This document shows positions 54,044 through 63,169 of a stretch of 64,000 bases of DNA, one piece after another. The position numbers were made by a program, and so were the translations under genes. The stretch is from contig NZ_CP012946.1 of the NCBI RefSeq assembly GCF_001402875.1, positions 1,652,001 to 1,716,000 on the forward strand. Direction: 5' to 3'. The DNA comes from Blastochloris viridis (GTDB taxonomy: Bacteria > Pseudomonadota > Alphaproteobacteria > Rhizobiales > Xanthobacteraceae). Under the pieces are notes generated by a model that had not been told where the DNA came from, made no database searches, and was given only the letters and a program-made list of their open reading frames with translations. How positions within the stretch are numbered: position 1 is the first letter of the stretch; every line of letters starts with the position of its first letter.

Positions 54044-54988
54044 TTACCGCCGCGACGCGCTCCAATTGCCGCTGTGGCGGCCGTGCTTGTTCGCGCCGGC
54101 CCAGTTGCCGGAGCCGATTGCGCCATTGACGCGGCCGTTCAGATTGCCCCTGAACGGAAAGGTGCCGAGGTTGAATTTGCTGGCGTCGCGCAACGAGCCG
54201 GTCAGCGCGGTGTTCAGCGTGCCGTCCTCGGCGACCGAGCCGGAAAATTTGCCTTCGATCGGGTCGCCTTCGACCCGGCCCTGGATCGAGCCGCTGACCT
54301 GTCGTCCGGAAATGGTGAAGGTCAGCGAGCCGCGCGCGTCACCGTCGAAGCTGCCGGCATAGGTGCCGTCGAACGACGCCGGCGCCAGCGCGGCGTAGGC
54401 CTCCACCAGCGGCACCAGCCCATGATAGCGGTCGCGGGTATCGTGGATCGCTGGCAGCAGGTTCTTCTTGTAGTCGCGGATCTTTTCCAGCGCTTCGTCG
54501 AAGGTTTTCAGCCGGGCGAAATCCTGTCGGATGATTTCGGCGTTCTTGGTGCGCGCCTGCGCCAGCGGTGTCAGCACGCCGGGCTTGGGTACAATGCGAG
54601 AGATCATCTCGCCGGCGATGTCGGCGATGGCGCCCTGCGCCTCCTGCTTGCGCAGTGCCTCGATCTTCTGTTCGGCGTTGTTGTAGGCCTCCCACTCCGT
54701 GCGCAATTCCTTGAGGCGCTCGCCGAGTTCACCACGCAGCGCCGCCACCGGATTTGAGGTGATGGTGCCGCCGTACTGCAGCGTCTTCTTGAGGTCCTCG
54801 ATGTTGCGCAGCGCGAGTTGATATTTGTTGCGCCAGTCGGAATTGTCGCGCGAGGCATCAAGGGTGCCGGCGATGCGCCGAATGATGGCGTCGACGAAAT
54901 CCTGCTGTCCGGCGCGGCCTTCGGTCGGGACCGCAACGACGGCTGCGGCGAGCAGAAGCGCCTGCCGGCGCGAAAGCGACGAGGGCAT
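54044..54988 (-). CDS. Protein of unknown function with twin-arginine-type signal peptide
   Basis: The 314-residue protein is not assigned to a family I recognise. It starts MPSSLSRRQALLLAAAVVAV with a twin-arginine motif (SRRQALL) and a likely cleavage after GRA, suggesting Tat export. Next is a helical, charged region of about 200 residues with coiled-coil character (LKKTLQYGG, ELGERLKELRTEWEAYNNAE). The last 100 residues are beta-rich and glycine-rich (GTYAGSFDGDARGSLTFTIS, VSGSIQGRVEG), like small beta-sandwich repeats. The ATG at 54988 starts the signal. Its tail is basic (KHGRHSGNWSASRR). It converges on the NlpD-like gene. Confidence 0.75.
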   Translation of the reverse strand: MPSSLSRRQALLLAAAVVAVPTEGRAGQQDFVDAIIRRIAGTLDASRDNSDWRNKYQLALRNIEDLKKTLQYGGTITSNPVAALRGELGERLKELRTEWEAYNNAEQKIEALRKQEAQGAIADIAGEMISRIVPKPGVLTPLAQARTKNAEIIRQDFARLKTFDEALEKIRDYKKNLLPAIHDTRDRYHGLVPLVEAYAALAPASFDGTYAGSFDGDARGSLTFTISGRQVSGSIQGRVEGDPIEGKFSGSVAEDGTLNTALTGSLRDASKFNLGTFPFRGNLNGRVNGAIGSGNWAGANKHGRHSGNWSASRR

Positions 54989-55089
54989 CGGCGTCGGTCC
55001 TCCCTGGCGAGCGGAAGAGTAGGGCGCGCCGGCCGGCACGCCTTGACCTGGCGCAACGCTTGATCGGCAAATCCGGCTGCCGGGCCCTG

Positions 55090-55965
55090 TCATCCCGGAG
55101 CGTCGGCGCCGGATATCGTCACGCCGGCGCGGCCGGCGCTATCCTGGATGAACTGCCAGGCGACGCGGCCGGAGCGGTTGCCGCGCGTGGCCGCCCACTC
55201 CAGCGCCTCGCGCGCCAGCACGTCTGGCGGCGTCGGCACCCGAAAATGCGCCGCATACGCCATCACCATCGTCAGGTATTCGTCCTGGCTGCAATTGTGA
55301 AAGCCAAGCCACAGCCCGAAGCGGTCCGATAGCGACACCTTTTCCTCGACCGCTTCGCCAGGGTTGATCGCGGTGGCGCGCTCGTTGTCGACCATGTCGC
55401 GCGGAATGAGATGGCGACGGTTGGAGGTGGCATAGAACAGCACGTTGTCGGGCCGGCCTTCGAGACCGCCTTCCAGCGCCGCCTTCAGCGACTTGTACGA
55501 GGTATCGCCACCGTCGAACGACAAATCGTCGCAGAACACGATGAATCGGCAGCGTGCCGGGCGCAGCCGCGCCATCAACTCCGGCAGCGACTCGATGTCC
55601 TCGCGGTGGATCTCGACCAGCTTGAGCGGATCGCCGGCCCGCCGCGCCGCCACCACCTCGGCATGGACGGCCTTGACCAGCGAGGACTTGCCCATGCCGC
55701 GCGCGCCCCACAGCAGCGCATTGTTGGCCGGCAGCCCGGAGGCAAAGCGGGCGGTGTTATCGAGCAGGGTGTCGCGGACGCGGTCGATGCCCTTGAGCAG
55801 CGAGATTGCCACGCGGTTGACCCGCTCGACCGGCTGCAAGTGCTGGCTGGCCGCCTGCCAGACGAAAGCATCGGCATTGGAAAAATCGGGCGCCGGCGGT
55901 GGCGGCGGGGTGAGCCGTTCGAGCGCGGCGGCGATGCGATCAAGGACTGAGGCGAGCGGTGTCAC
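55090..55965 (-). CDS. DUF815 family AAA ATPase
   Basis: The 291-residue AAA-type ATPase of the DUF815 family has Walker A WGARGMGKSSLVKAVHAE, Walker B RFIVFCDDLSFDGGD, the sensor block NVLFYATSNRRHLIPRDM and the family block LSDRFGLWLGFHNCSQDEYL. The function is unknown; it is widespread in bacteria. The start is uncertain: GTG at 55965 gives MTPLASVLDRIAAAL, and a frame to the ATG at 56046 adds 27 residues without conserved features. The upstream gene direction is divergent from yajC. Confidence 0.8.
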   Translation of the reverse strand: MTPLASVLDRIAAALERLTPPPPPAPDFSNADAFVWQAASQHLQPVERVNRVAISLLKGIDRVRDTLLDNTARFASGLPANNALLWGARGMGKSSLVKAVHAEVVAARRAGDPLKLVEIHREDIESLPELMARLRPARCRFIVFCDDLSFDGGDTSYKSLKAALEGGLEGRPDNVLFYATSNRRHLIPRDMVDNERATAINPGEAVEEKVSLSDRFGLWLGFHNCSQDEYLTMVMAYAAHFRVPTPPDVLAREALEWAATRGNRSGRVAWQFIQDSAGRAGVTISGADAPG

Positions 55966-56238
55966 GGCATGATCGGGGGTTGGAGCACGGGTCGGCGCGT
56001 GCTTAGCGACGGTGGCAGCATGCCGCAAGATGCAGCGGCATTGCATTCGAAGGGGGGCTGGCTATAGTCCGCGCCGCTTCGTAGAGGCAGGGTTGCGTGG
56101 GCCGGCTCGCAGATCCGGCGCACGCGGTTCGTTGAGTCTGAATGGTCTGCAGGGCTCCCGGACGTCACCAGATGATGGTGGGGCGCGGAAACCCTGCATC
56201 GTCGCGCTGGTCCGATCCGCATTTCATGAGGTTCGTCG

Positions 56239-56583
56239 ATGTTCATCTCTCCCGCGTACGCGCAGGCTGCCCCGGGTGCCGGCGGCGGAACCGACATGCT
56301 GCTGTCGCTGATGCCGTTCGTTTTGATCTTCATCATCATGTATTTCCTGATCCTGCGTCCGCAGCAGAAGCGTGCCAAGCAGCATCAGGAGATGGTGAAG
56401 AACCTGCGCCGCGGCGACATCGTGGTGACCGCGGGCGGCATCGTTGCCCGGATTTCCAAGGTGATCGACGACAATGAGATCGAACTTCAGCTTGGCGAGG
56501 GCCTTAAGGTCCGCCAGATCCGCGGCATGATCTCCGAGGTCCGCTCCAAGAGCGAGCCGGTCAAGGACGAGACCGCGGGCTGA
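56239..56583 (+). CDS. yajC: Preprotein translocase accessory subunit YajC
   Basis: YajC associates with SecDF at the Sec translocon. The 114-residue protein has one membrane segment (MPFVLIFIIMYFLILRPQQK, about residues 25-44) with the RPQQKR motif, then LRRGDIVVTAGGIVARISKV. The ATG at 56239 gives MFISPAYAQAAPGA. secD follows after 46 bp. Confidence 0.95.
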   Translation: MFISPAYAQAAPGAGGGTDMLLSLMPFVLIFIIMYFLILRPQQKRAKQHQEMVKNLRRGDIVVTAGGIVARISKVIDDNEIELQLGEGLKVRQIRGMISEVRSKSEPVKDETAG

Positions 56584-56629
56584 GGCGGTACGTGGGGCCG
56601 GAGCGCCGGCCCGCCAGAAGGACGTGTCG

Positions 56630-58231
56630 ATGCTGGTATTCACCCGGTTGAAGGCCATTGCGATCCTGGCGGTCGCACTGGTCGGCTGCCTGCTGGCGCT
56701 GCCGAATGCACTGCCGACGACGGTGCTGCAGGCGCTGCCGAGCTGGGCGCAACGCACCATGGTGCTCGGACTCGACCTGCAGGGCGGCTCCTACATCCTG
56801 CTTGAGGTCGACGTTCCGGCGGTCCGCAAGGAGCAGCAGGAGGCGTTGCGAGACGACGTGCGCCGCATCCTTCGCGAGGCGCGTATCGGTTACACCGGGC
56901 TCGGTATCCAGGGCGACGCGGTCCAGGTCCGCATTCGCGACCGCGAGAACGACGACGAGGCGCTTAAGAAGCTCTCCGAGCTGTCGCTGCCGATCGGCGG
57001 CATGTTCGGGGGCTCGACCCAGCGCACCATCGATGTCCGCAAGGGTGAGGACGGGCAGATCCAGCTGGTGATGACCCAGGCCGGCCTGAACGACCGGGTG
57101 CGGCTGGCCGTCGACCAGTCGATCGAGATCGTTCGCCGCCGTATCGACCAGCTCGGCACCACCGAACCGGCCATTCAGCGCCAGGGCGCCAACCGCATCC
57201 TGGTTCAGGTGCCGGGGCTGCAGGACCCGACCCGCCTGAAGCAACTGATCGGCACCACCGCCAAGCTCACCTTCCGCCTGGTCGACATGTCGATGAGCGC
57301 CGATCAGGCGCTGGCCGACCGTGCGCCGCCGGATTCGGAGGTCATGCAAAGTTCCGAACGCGGCAGCGGCTCGGTGCTGGTCGAACGGCGGGTGATGGTC
57401 GCGGGCGAGGACCTGGTCGACGCCCAACCCGGCTTCGACAGCCGGACGCGCGAGCCGGTGGTCAATTTCCGTTTCAACACCAACGGCGCCCGCCGCTTCG
57501 CCGCGGTCACCCAGGAGAATGTCGGGCGGCCGTTCGCCATCGTGCTCGACAATCAGGTGATTTCGGCCCCGGTGATCCGCGAGCCGATTCTCGGCGGCTC
57601 CGGCCAGATTTCCGGCCGCTTCACCGTGCAGCAGGCCAACGACCTCGCCATCCTGCTCAGGGCCGGCGCGCTGCCGGCGCCGCTGACGGTGGTGGAGGAG
57701 CGCACCATCGGCCCGAGCCTCGGCCAGGATTCGGTCAGGGCCGGCACCTACGCCTCGATCATCGGCTCGGTGCTGGTGGTGACGTTCATGATCGCGATCT
57801 ACGGCCTGTTCGGCGTGTTCGCGAACATCTCGCTGATCGTCAATATCGGCATGCTGCTCGGGGTGCTCTCGGCGATCGAGGCGACGCTGACGCTGCCCGG
57901 CATCGCCGGCATCCTGCTCACCGTCGGCATGGCGGTGGACTCCAACGTGCTGATCTATGAGCGCGTGCGCGAGGAGGTACGGAACGGCCGCTCCGCCATC
58001 ACGGCGCTCGACCATGGCTTCCGCGAAGCGCTCGCGACCATTATCGACGCCAATATGACCACGCTGATCGCCGGCTTCGTGCTGTTCCTGGTCGGCACCG
58101 GATCGGTGAAGGGATTCGCGGTGACGCTCTCGCTCGGTATTGTCACCACCGTGTTCACCGCCTTTGTGTTCACCCGTCTGCTCATCGCCAGTTGGGTGCG
58201 CTGGGCGCGGCCGGCGCGTCTGCCGATCTGA
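56630..58231 (+). CDS. secD: Protein translocase subunit SecD
   Basis: SecD uses the proton gradient to pull proteins from the Sec channel. The 533-residue protein has an N-terminal membrane helix, the P1 periplasmic domain with GLDLQGGSYILLEVDVPA, and later FNTNGARRFAAVTQENVGRP. Five more membrane segments follow (SIIGSVLVVTFMIAIYGLFG, TLPGIAGILLTVGMAVDSNV with the conserved Asp). The start is set at ATG 56630, which has AAGGA seven bases upstream; a GTG at 56624 is an alternative. SecF starts 15 bp after the stop. Confidence 0.95.
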   Translation: MLVFTRLKAIAILAVALVGCLLALPNALPTTVLQALPSWAQRTMVLGLDLQGGSYILLEVDVPAVRKEQQEALRDDVRRILREARIGYTGLGIQGDAVQVRIRDRENDDEALKKLSELSLPIGGMFGGSTQRTIDVRKGEDGQIQLVMTQAGLNDRVRLAVDQSIEIVRRRIDQLGTTEPAIQRQGANRILVQVPGLQDPTRLKQLIGTTAKLTFRLVDMSMSADQALADRAPPDSEVMQSSERGSGSVLVERRVMVAGEDLVDAQPGFDSRTREPVVNFRFNTNGARRFAAVTQENVGRPFAIVLDNQVISAPVIREPILGGSGQISGRFTVQQANDLAILLRAGALPAPLTVVEERTIGPSLGQDSVRAGTYASIIGSVLVVTFMIAIYGLFGVFANISLIVNIGMLLGVLSAIEATLTLPGIAGILLTVGMAVDSNVLIYERVREEVRNGRSAITALDHGFREALATIIDANMTTLIAGFVLFLVGTGSVKGFAVTLSLGIVTTVFTAFVFTRLLIASWVRWARPARLPI

Positions 58232-58246
58232 GCTGGAACCGTTCCG

Positions 58247-59182
58247 ATGCGTCTTCTGAGACTCGTTCCCGCCGATACCAAGCTGCCGTTCATGGCCTGG
58301 CGGAGGCTGACCTTCCCGCTGTCGGCCGTACTGTCGATCGTCTCGATCGTGCTGTTCCTCACAGTGGGGATGAATTTCGGCATCGACTTCATGGGCGGCA
58401 CCATGATCGAGGTGCAGTCCAAGTCCGGCCCGGCCGACATCGGCGCGATGCGCGCGAAGTTGGCCAACCTCGACCTTGGCGATGTCCAGATCCAGCAGTT
58501 CGGGCCACCGACCGACGTGCTGATCCGGGTCCAGACCCAGCCCGGCGGCGACGCCGCGCAGCAGGCGGTGGTCGTCAAGGTCAAGGAGGCGCTCGGCAGC
58601 GAGGTCGATTACCGCCGCGTCGAGGTGGTCGGGCCTCAGGTGTCGAAGGAGTTGGTGCAGGGCGGCACCATCGGGTCCGTCATCGCCATCTTCGGCATCA
58701 TCCTCTACCTTTGGTTCCGTTTCGAATGGCAGTTCGCGATCGGCGCGATGGTGGCGACGATGCACGACATCGTTCTGACCATCGGCTTCTTCGCGGTAAC
58801 CCAGATCGAGTTCAACTCGACCTCGATCGCCGCCATCCTCACGATCATGGGCTATTCGGTGAACGATACGGTTGTCATCTATGACCGTATTCGAGAAATG
58901 CTGCGGAAATACAAGCGGATTTCGACCGAGGAACTGCTCGACATTGCGATGAATGCGACGCTGTCGCGCACCATCTATACCGGTTCGACAACGCTGCTGG
59001 CGATGGTGGCGCTCTATGCCTTCGGTGGCGAAGTGATCCGCTCCTTCACGGCGGCGATGATCTTCGGCGTCGTGATCGGAACCTATTCGTCTGCATTCAT
59101 CGCCGCGCCGTTCCTGATCTATCTCGGGGTGAAGACCCAGGCCAAGGACGACGCCGACAAGGCGGCCACGGCTAAAGCCTGA
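58247..59182 (+). CDS. secF: Protein translocase subunit SecF
   Basis: SecF is the partner of SecD, 311 residues and six membrane segments. Marks are MNFGIDFMGGTMIEVQSKS near residue 42, RVEVVGPQVSKELVQGG, and ILTIMGYSVNDTVVIYDRIR with the conserved Asp/Asn/Asp residues of the proton path. It starts at ATG 58247. Two genes of mitochondrial complex I assembly-factor type follow. Confidence 0.95.
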   Translation: MRLLRLVPADTKLPFMAWRRLTFPLSAVLSIVSIVLFLTVGMNFGIDFMGGTMIEVQSKSGPADIGAMRAKLANLDLGDVQIQQFGPPTDVLIRVQTQPGGDAAQQAVVVKVKEALGSEVDYRRVEVVGPQVSKELVQGGTIGSVIAIFGIILYLWFRFEWQFAIGAMVATMHDIVLTIGFFAVTQIEFNSTSIAAILTIMGYSVNDTVVIYDRIREMLRKYKRISTEELLDIAMNATLSRTIYTGSTTLLAMVALYAFGGEVIRSFTAAMIFGVVIGTYSSAFIAAPFLIYLGVKTQAKDDADKAATAKA

Positions 59183-59196
59183 GGACGGAGCCCGAC

Positions 59197-59580
59197 ATGG
59201 CCGCGCTCGACGGCACGCCGCACCTGCCGGGGCGCCACGCCATCGAACGCTTCGGGGCGGGCGGGTTCCGTTTCGCGGAGATGTCGCACCGCGGCTCGCT
59301 CCTGATCCTGCCGAGCGGCATTTGGGCATGGCCGGTTCGGACGCCGCAGGACGTTGACGACGCGGCGCTGGCCCGGGTGTTTGCCGAGGCCGACGACATC
59401 GATTTTTTCGTGTTCGGCTCGGGCGAGCGGCTCGCGCCGCTACCCGAGCCGCTGCGGCGCCGGCTGCGCGAGCGGCAGGTTGCGGTTGAATCGATGGCGA
59501 CGCCACACGCGGCGCATACCTACAACCTGCTGCTGGCCGAATCGCGCCGGGTTGCCGCGGGCCTGATCGCCGTGGACTGA
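59197..59580 (+). CDS. Mth938-like (NDUFAF3-type) protein
   Basis: The 127-residue protein belongs to the DUF498/Mth938 family, whose human member NDUFAF3 assists complex I assembly. The family pattern is visible as IERFGAGGFRFAEMSHRGSL, ILPSGIWAWPV, FFVFGSGERLAPLPEPLRRR and VESMATPHAAHTYNLLLAES. The bacterial function is unknown. The ATG at 59197 lies 14 bp after secF, and an NDUFAF6-like gene comes next, so the pair probably works together. Confidence 0.88.
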   Translation: MAALDGTPHLPGRHAIERFGAGGFRFAEMSHRGSLLILPSGIWAWPVRTPQDVDDAALARVFAEADDIDFFVFGSGERLAPLPEPLRRRLRERQVAVESMATPHAAHTYNLLLAESRRVAAGLIAVD

Positions 59581-59607
59581 CCGGCGGCGCGCGCTATCTC
59601 CAAAAAC

Positions 59608-60504
59608 ATGATCAGCGATGCCTTCGCCTACTGCGAAACCCTCGTGCGCGAAGCCGACAAGGACCGGTACCTTGCAACGCTGTTCGCGCCGGCGCCGGCG
59701 CGTCCGCACCTCTACGCGCTCTATGCCTTCAACGCCGAGGTCGCACGGGTCCGCGAAGTGGTGTCGGACCCCCTGCCCGGTGAGGTGCGGCTTCAGTGGT
59801 GGCGTGACGCGCTGGCCGGCAGCGCCCATGGCGACGTCGCCGCCCATCCGGTCGCGGCAGCGCTGATCGAGACCATCTCCCGCTGCAGGCTGCCGGTCGG
59901 ACCGTTCTTCGACCTGATCGAGGCGCGGGTGTTCGACCTCTATGACGATCCGATGCCGACGCTGGCCGACCTCGAGGGCTATACCGGCGAGACCTCGGCG
60001 GCGCTGCTGCAACTCGCCGCCCTGATCCTGGCCGCTGGCCGCGACCCGGACACCGCGGAAATCGCCGGCCATGGCGGGGTGGCTTACGCCATCACCGGCC
60101 TGCTGCGGGCGTTTCCGTTGCACGCCTCGCGCGGCCAGCTGTTCGTGCCGGTCGATGTGCTCGACCGCCACGGCGTCGACCGTGCCGAGGTGCTCCGTGG
60201 CCGCTACACGCCGTCGCTGAAGGCGGCGCTCGCCGAGATGCGTCACCACGCCCACGACCACCTGACGAAGGTGAGCGCGGCGGTAGAGCGGATTCCGGCC
60301 GAGGTCACCGCGGCTTTTCTTCCAGTCGCCCTGGTGCGCGGCTATCTCGTCCGGATGGAGCGCGGAGATTACGACCCGTTCACCACCCCGGTGCAAGTGC
60401 CGCAATGGCAGCGGCAACTGACGCTGTGGTGGGCGGCGCGGCAGGCGCGTCGGATCGCGCGGCCATCCGGAGACACCGTTTCCGGCCCCGGGACCGCGCT
60501 GTGA
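59608..60504 (+). CDS. Squalene/phytoene synthase family protein (NDUFAF6-like)
   Basis: The 298-residue protein has the trans-isoprenyl-synthase fold of the squalene/phytoene synthase family but not its full chemistry. The first catalytic DDxxD motif is replaced by VREVVSDPLPGEVRLQWWRD, as in NDUFAF6-type members. Other blocks are YALYAFNAEVARV, YAITGLLRAFPLHASRGQLF and VPVDVLDRHGVDRAEVL. It is thus more likely an assembly factor than a carotenoid enzyme, though this is an inference from the missing motif and the neighbour. It lies 27 bp after the NDUFAF3-type gene. An inverted repeat follows its stop. Confidence 0.82.
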   Translation: MISDAFAYCETLVREADKDRYLATLFAPAPARPHLYALYAFNAEVARVREVVSDPLPGEVRLQWWRDALAGSAHGDVAAHPVAAALIETISRCRLPVGPFFDLIEARVFDLYDDPMPTLADLEGYTGETSAALLQLAALILAAGRDPDTAEIAGHGGVAYAITGLLRAFPLHASRGQLFVPVDVLDRHGVDRAEVLRGRYTPSLKAALAEMRHHAHDHLTKVSAAVERIPAEVTAAFLPVALVRGYLVRMERGDYDPFTTPVQVPQWQRQLTLWWAARQARRIARPSGDTVSGPGTAL

Positions 60505-60519
60505 TCCGAATGCCGGCTG

Positions 60520-60577
60520 AGAGACCGTTTGGAAATCGGCTCCCGCGCGGCCCCGTCGGAGTTTCCAAACGGTCTCT
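60520..60577. terminator. Perfect 16 bp inverted repeat between convergent genes
   Basis: AGAGACCGTTTGGAAA (60520-60535) is exactly complementary to TTTCCAAACGGTCTCT (60562-60577), around a 26 base loop. It lies between the NDUFAF6-like gene and the convergent kinase-like gene, and its right arm touches the kinase stop codon. A bidirectional stem without a long U-run may still end or protect both transcripts. Confidence 0.55.
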
Positions 60578-61647
60578 TAGGTCCGGTCGGCGAGATTGAG
60601 CCGGCTGGCGACGACGTTGGCGGCGGCGGCGCGCGCCGCCTCGGTCTCGGCCAGGGTGGCAACGAGGTCGATCTGGTTCAACGCGACGAGGCGCAGCACC
60701 TCCTCGTGCAGGCTGCCGTCGCGGTGGCGCGGCAGCTGCTCGCACACCTGCAGAAGCTCTGGCGCATGCTCGGCCCCGAGCTCGTCGGCGATGAAGCGGC
60801 GCGCCTCATCCGGCTGTAGGCCGGAGGCTTCGACAAAGGCGTAGAGGCCGGAGCCGCGGCGCGGAAACGGGAAGGCTGCCACGAAGGCGTCGCCGACCTG
60901 CGGGTGCTGCTTCAGTCGCGCCACGATCTTCGGCGCGTCGATGGCGAGGCGCTTGCCGCCGCCCTCGCGGTCCTCATAGCGCAGGATGCCGCGGGTGAAG
61001 GCGTTGTAGACCTTCTTGCCGGTCTTGAGCCACAGCCGCGCCGGGAGCGATTTGCGCTTCAGCATGCGCCGCTCGGCCGAGGTCAGCGCGTCGGGACAAT
61101 AGCGGCGCTTGTGCTTGAGCAGGTGGCGCAGATCCTCATGCGCCAGCAGCCGGAACAGCTTCGAGCGCCGGGAAAACACCGCGGCGAGCTGGAAGTCGGT
61201 GAGAATGGCTTCGCCATTCGGCCCGACCAGCCAATTCTGTTCCTTGGCAAGGTCGTTGTGGGCGATGCCGGTGCGGTGGATGGCGTGCAGCACCCGCCGG
61301 GCGTTGCGGAACCAGGCCGGGTCGGTCGGCTTGGCGAGGTGAAGCGGCAGGCCGTCGATCCACGAGCGCACCAGGAAGCCCGGCCCCTGGTCGACTAGCT
61401 CGGGGCCGGCATTGAGGCCGGTGGCGGCGGCGAGCGCTTTGGCCTCGCGCCTGGCAAAATGGTTTGCGATCGGCTTCACCCACCACGCCACCTCGCCGAA
61501 CAGCCGCCGCACCGCCGGTCGGCGGCCGCCGTCGACGCTGATGAAGGTGCCGCGCTCGATGGTGGAGAACGTGTCGGACTTGAGCACCATCTCCGGCTCG
61601 AAGCGGCCGCGGGCCGTCGCGGAGGGGCCGAGGGTCTTGTCGCGCAT
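60577..61647 (-). CDS. Kinase-like protein with AMP-ligase C-terminal-type tail
   Basis: The 356-residue protein has a RIO/ABC1-like kinase core and an added C-terminal region. In the kinase part the catalytic loop reads IAHNDLAKEQNWLV and the metal site LTDFQLA (in place of HRD and DFG). The front half holds SDTFSTIERGTFISVDGG and NHFARREAKAL. From about residue 250, after LRYEDREGGGKRLAIDA, the tail HPQVGDAFVAAFPFPRRGSG, LYAFVEASGLQPDE resembles the C-terminal lid domain of acyl-CoA synthetases. The substrate is unknown. The ATG at 61647 is two bases after the trmFO stop, so the two genes are co-transcribed. Confidence 0.72.
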   Translation of the reverse strand: MRDKTLGPSATARGRFEPEMVLKSDTFSTIERGTFISVDGGRRPAVRRLFGEVAWWVKPIANHFARREAKALAAATGLNAGPELVDQGPGFLVRSWIDGLPLHLAKPTDPAWFRNARRVLHAIHRTGIAHNDLAKEQNWLVGPNGEAILTDFQLAAVFSRRSKLFRLLAHEDLRHLLKHKRRYCPDALTSAERRMLKRKSLPARLWLKTGKKVYNAFTRGILRYEDREGGGKRLAIDAPKIVARLKQHPQVGDAFVAAFPFPRRGSGLYAFVEASGLQPDEARRFIADELGAEHAPELLQVCEQLPRHRDGSLHEEVLRLVALNQIDLVATLAETEAARAAAANVVASRLNLADRT

Positions 61648-61649
61648 GG

Positions 61650-63071
61650 TCACTCCGCCGCGGCCTTGAGGGCGCCGGCGCGCCAGCCGTCGAAATCCGC
61701 CAGGGCGCGGGCACACAGCGCGCGCTTCCTGGCAAGGGCCTTGGCCGGGCCGCGCAGCCGCTCGCCGTCCGGACCGCGGGTCGGCGCCGCCAGCGGCGGA
61801 AACAGCCCGAAATTGACGTTCATCGGCTGGAACGAGCGCGGGCCGGCGTCGATGGTCTCGATATGGCCGCCGGTGATGTGGTTGAGCAGCGCGCCGTGGG
61901 CGGTGGTCGGCGGCGGCAGCAGCGGCTGTTCGCCGGCCCGCTCGGCGGCGGCAAACCGCCCGGCGAGGCCGCCGATCGCCGCGCTCTCGACATAGCCCTC
62001 GCAGCCGGTGATCTGGCCGGCGAACCGCAGCCGCGGTGCAGCTTTCAGGCGCAGAGTCGCATCGAGCAGCTTGGGCGAGTTGAGGAAGGTGTTGCGGTGA
62101 ATGCCACCGAGCCGGGCAAATTCGGCGTTGGCGAGGCCCGGAATGGTGCGGAACAGCCGAATTTGCTCGGCGTGCCTCAGCTTGGTCTGGAATCCGACCA
62201 TGTTGTAGAGCGTGCCGAGCTTATTGTCCTGGCGCAGCTGGACGATGGCGTAGGCCTTGACCGTCGGGTTGTGCGGGTTGGTGAGGCCGAACGGCTTCAT
62301 CGGGCCATGGCGCAGCGTCTCGCGGCCGCGCTCGGCCATCACCTCGATCGGCAGGCAGCCGTCGAAATATGGCGTCGCGGTTTCCCAGTCCTTGAACTCG
62401 GTCTTGTCGCCGGCCAGCAGGCCGTCGATGAACGCGGCGTACTGGTCGCGGTCGAGCGGGCAGTTGATGTAGTCGGCGCCCGAGCCGCCGGGGCCGGCCT
62501 TGTCGTAGCGCGACTGGAACCAGGCGACTCTCAGGTCGATCGAGTCGCGATGGACGATCGGGGCGATGGCATCGAAGAAGGCGAGGTCGGCCTCGCCGGT
62601 GATCTCGCGGATCGCTTCGGCCAGCGCTGGCGAGGTGAGGGGGCCGGTGGCGAGGATCGCGCTGTCCCAATCGGCCGGTGGCGCACCGAGTTCCTCGCGG
62701 CGAATATCGATCAACGGGTGCGCGTCCAGCGCCCCGGTGACCGCTGCGGAAAAACCCTCGCGATCAACCGCCAGCGCACCGCCGGCCGGCACCTGGTGGG
62801 CGTCGGCGCACGCCATGATCAGCGAGCCCAGCCGGCGCATCTCAGCGTGGAGAACGCCGATGGCGCTGGTCTCTGCGTCGTCGGAGCGGAACGAGTTGGA
62901 GCACACCAGCTCGGCCAGCCCGTCGCTGCGGTGGGCCTCGGTGGTGCGGAGCGGACGCATTTCGTGCAGCACCACCGGCACGCCGGCCTGCGCCGCCTGC
63001 CAGGCCGCCTCGGAACCGGCGAGGCCACCGCCGACGATGTGGATCGGGGTCGCGTGGGAGGGGTCGATCAT
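61650..63071 (-). CDS. trmFO: tRNA (m5U54) methyltransferase, folate/FAD-dependent
   Basis: TrmFO (formerly Gid) methylates U54 in the T-loop of tRNAs with methylenetetrahydrofolate and FADH2. The 473-residue protein starts with the FAD dinucleotide fold [20 protein letters not shown], then [20 protein letters not shown] with the catalytic Cys region, [20 protein letters not shown] and [20 protein letters not shown]. The ATG at 63071 ([15 protein letters not shown]) was chosen over a frame extended to 63284. The kinase-like gene follows directly. Confidence 0.95.
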   Translation of the reverse strand: MIDPSHATPIHIVGGGLAGSEAAWQAAQAGVPVVLHEMRPLRTTEAHRSDGLAELVCSNSFRSDDAETSAIGVLHAEMRRLGSLIMACADAHQVPAGGALAVDREGFSAAVTGALDAHPLIDIRREELGAPPADWDSAILATGPLTSPALAEAIREITGEADLAFFDAIAPIVHRDSIDLRVAWFQSRYDKAGPGGSGADYINCPLDRDQYAAFIDGLLAGDKTEFKDWETATPYFDGCLPIEVMAERGRETLRHGPMKPFGLTNPHNPTVKAYAIVQLRQDNKLGTLYNMVGFQTKLRHAEQIRLFRTIPGLANAEFARLGGIHRNTFLNSPKLLDATLRLKAAPRLRFAGQITGCEGYVESAAIGGLAGRFAAAERAGEQPLLPPPTTAHGALLNHITGGHIETIDAGPRSFQPMNVNFGLFPPLAAPTRGPDGERLRGPAKALARKRALCARALADFDGWRAGALKAAAE

Positions 63072-63169
63072 GGGCGGTTTATGGGTGGCCGGGGGGCTGC
63101 GGTCAATCTCGCTGACGCGCCGCGGCCAAGCCTGTGGAGTCGGAGCTGCAAACCGCGTTAGGATGCCGG

